From assembly GCA_015492245.1 (NCBI GenBank), contig WGFM01000009.1:1-59558 (forward strand): a DNA stretch of 59,558 nucleotides, given 5' to 3'. Below are positions 59,298 to 59,558 of the stretch, piece after piece; within the stretch, counting starts at the first letter, position 1, and each line of letters opens with the position of its first letter. The notes beneath the pieces were generated by a model. The model made no database searches. It saw nothing but the letters and a program-made list of their open reading frames with translations, and had not been told where the DNA came from. The DNA comes from Deltaproteobacteria bacterium (GTDB lineage Bacteria > Desulfobacterota > GWC2-55-46 > DRQE01). Made by a program: the position numbers and the translations under genes.

Positions 59298-59558
59298 ATG
59301 GATAGGAAAACACGCCGTATGGGCACAGGAAAACTGGTTAAGGGAATAAAGATTACAAGACAGATGCATGAGCGGGCACCGAATGTGCACTTTATCCCAT
59401 ATGGTTCAGATAAAACAAGTGCACATCTGCGAACCTGGTAGCTGTCGCCTAACCTCTATAAGGTCCAGAGGTTCCTTGGGCACAAGACCCCTGTTATGAC
59501 CCAGCGATATGCCCATCACTATTCAGAAAGTCTCAGGGATGGGGTTGAGGCTTTAGAG
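59298..59558 (+). pseudogene. tyrosine recombinase (integrase) C-terminal remnant, runs off the window
   Basis: A frame from ATG 59298 has an in-frame TAG at 59439-59441 and then continues to the window end. After the stop it reads LYKVQRFLGHKTPVMTQRYAHHYSES, the core of the phage-integrase catalytic domain, with LGHK and, in MTQRYAHHY, the catalytic Tyr. The upstream box that should read HDLRHT is degraded (SDKTSAHLRTW). The N-terminal domains are missing. It matches the tRNA-Phe fragment as the former integrase of this element, now inactive. Confidence 0.82.

Overview
The window suggests a diderm, probably anaerobic bacterium. Envelope genes include a lipoprotein, two predicted outer-membrane barrels and an MltD-type transglycosylase. 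A secreted nonaheme c-type cytochrome, a menA-like prenyltransferase and several proteins shared with thermophiles and archaea (DUF763, Rnl3-type RNA ligase with its PIN-like partner) are also present. Coding sequence favours AGG/AGA for Arg and ATA for Ile. A Nitrospirota or deltaproteobacterial-type lineage would fit, but no phylogenetic marker was tested, so this is only an impression.

Region 1-5.8 kb is accessory. It starts with tRNA-Arg(ACG). It continues with an XRE regulator divergent from a 37-residue membrane peptide and a PEGA lipoprotein, then an outer-membrane protein, then a MntA/HepT toxin-antitoxin pair whose HepT is frameshifted and which lies between two copies of a 33-bp repeat. 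On the minus strand follows a coupled operon: DUF763 protein, ADP-ribosylglycohydrolase, PD-(D/E)XK-like protein. This operon is the best candidate here for an undescribed system.

Region 5.8-16.4 kb (mostly plus strand) has a B12-binding radical SAM protein, mltD, mtnA, an NtrB/NtrC-type two-component pair, a Mod-like DNA methyltransferase, the RNA ligase partner protein, the RNA ligase itself (minus strand, tails overlapping the partner) and thiE. Region 16.4-20.8 kb (minus) is a nitrogen cluster: amt, glnK, a broken second amt, a TorF-like porin, a class I glutamine amidotransferase and an ANTAR response regulator, with RNA hairpins between the genes. It is followed by glgA.

Region 22.4-39.6 kb is mixed housekeeping: pcrA/uvrD, two unrecognised secreted proteins, menA, hsp20, cstA, tldD, a purine permease, rarA, a tRNA nucleotidyltransferase, larE, a ThiI-like PP-loop protein, an M50 protease, a cytochrome b5-like protein, a metallo-beta-lactamase-fold hydrolase and a 34-residue Cys-rich protein. 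Region 39.6-54 kb is a tightly packed minus-strand run: valS, nadC, birA, coaX, TPR protein, EF-G-like protein, repeat protein, nfo, trkA, trkH, trxB, arcC. Then come a response regulator with a long acidic tail and the nonaheme cytochrome.

Region 58.1 kb to the end is one end of a mobile island: a 45-bp 3' fragment of tRNA-Phe, short direct repeats, an AbrB/Doc toxin-antitoxin pair with its own promoter and operator-like palindrome, and a decayed tyrosine recombinase running off the window.

Across the window, several promoters place their -10 box about 7-10 bases before the start codon of genes without a Shine-Dalgarno sequence. Leaderless transcripts are probably common in this organism.
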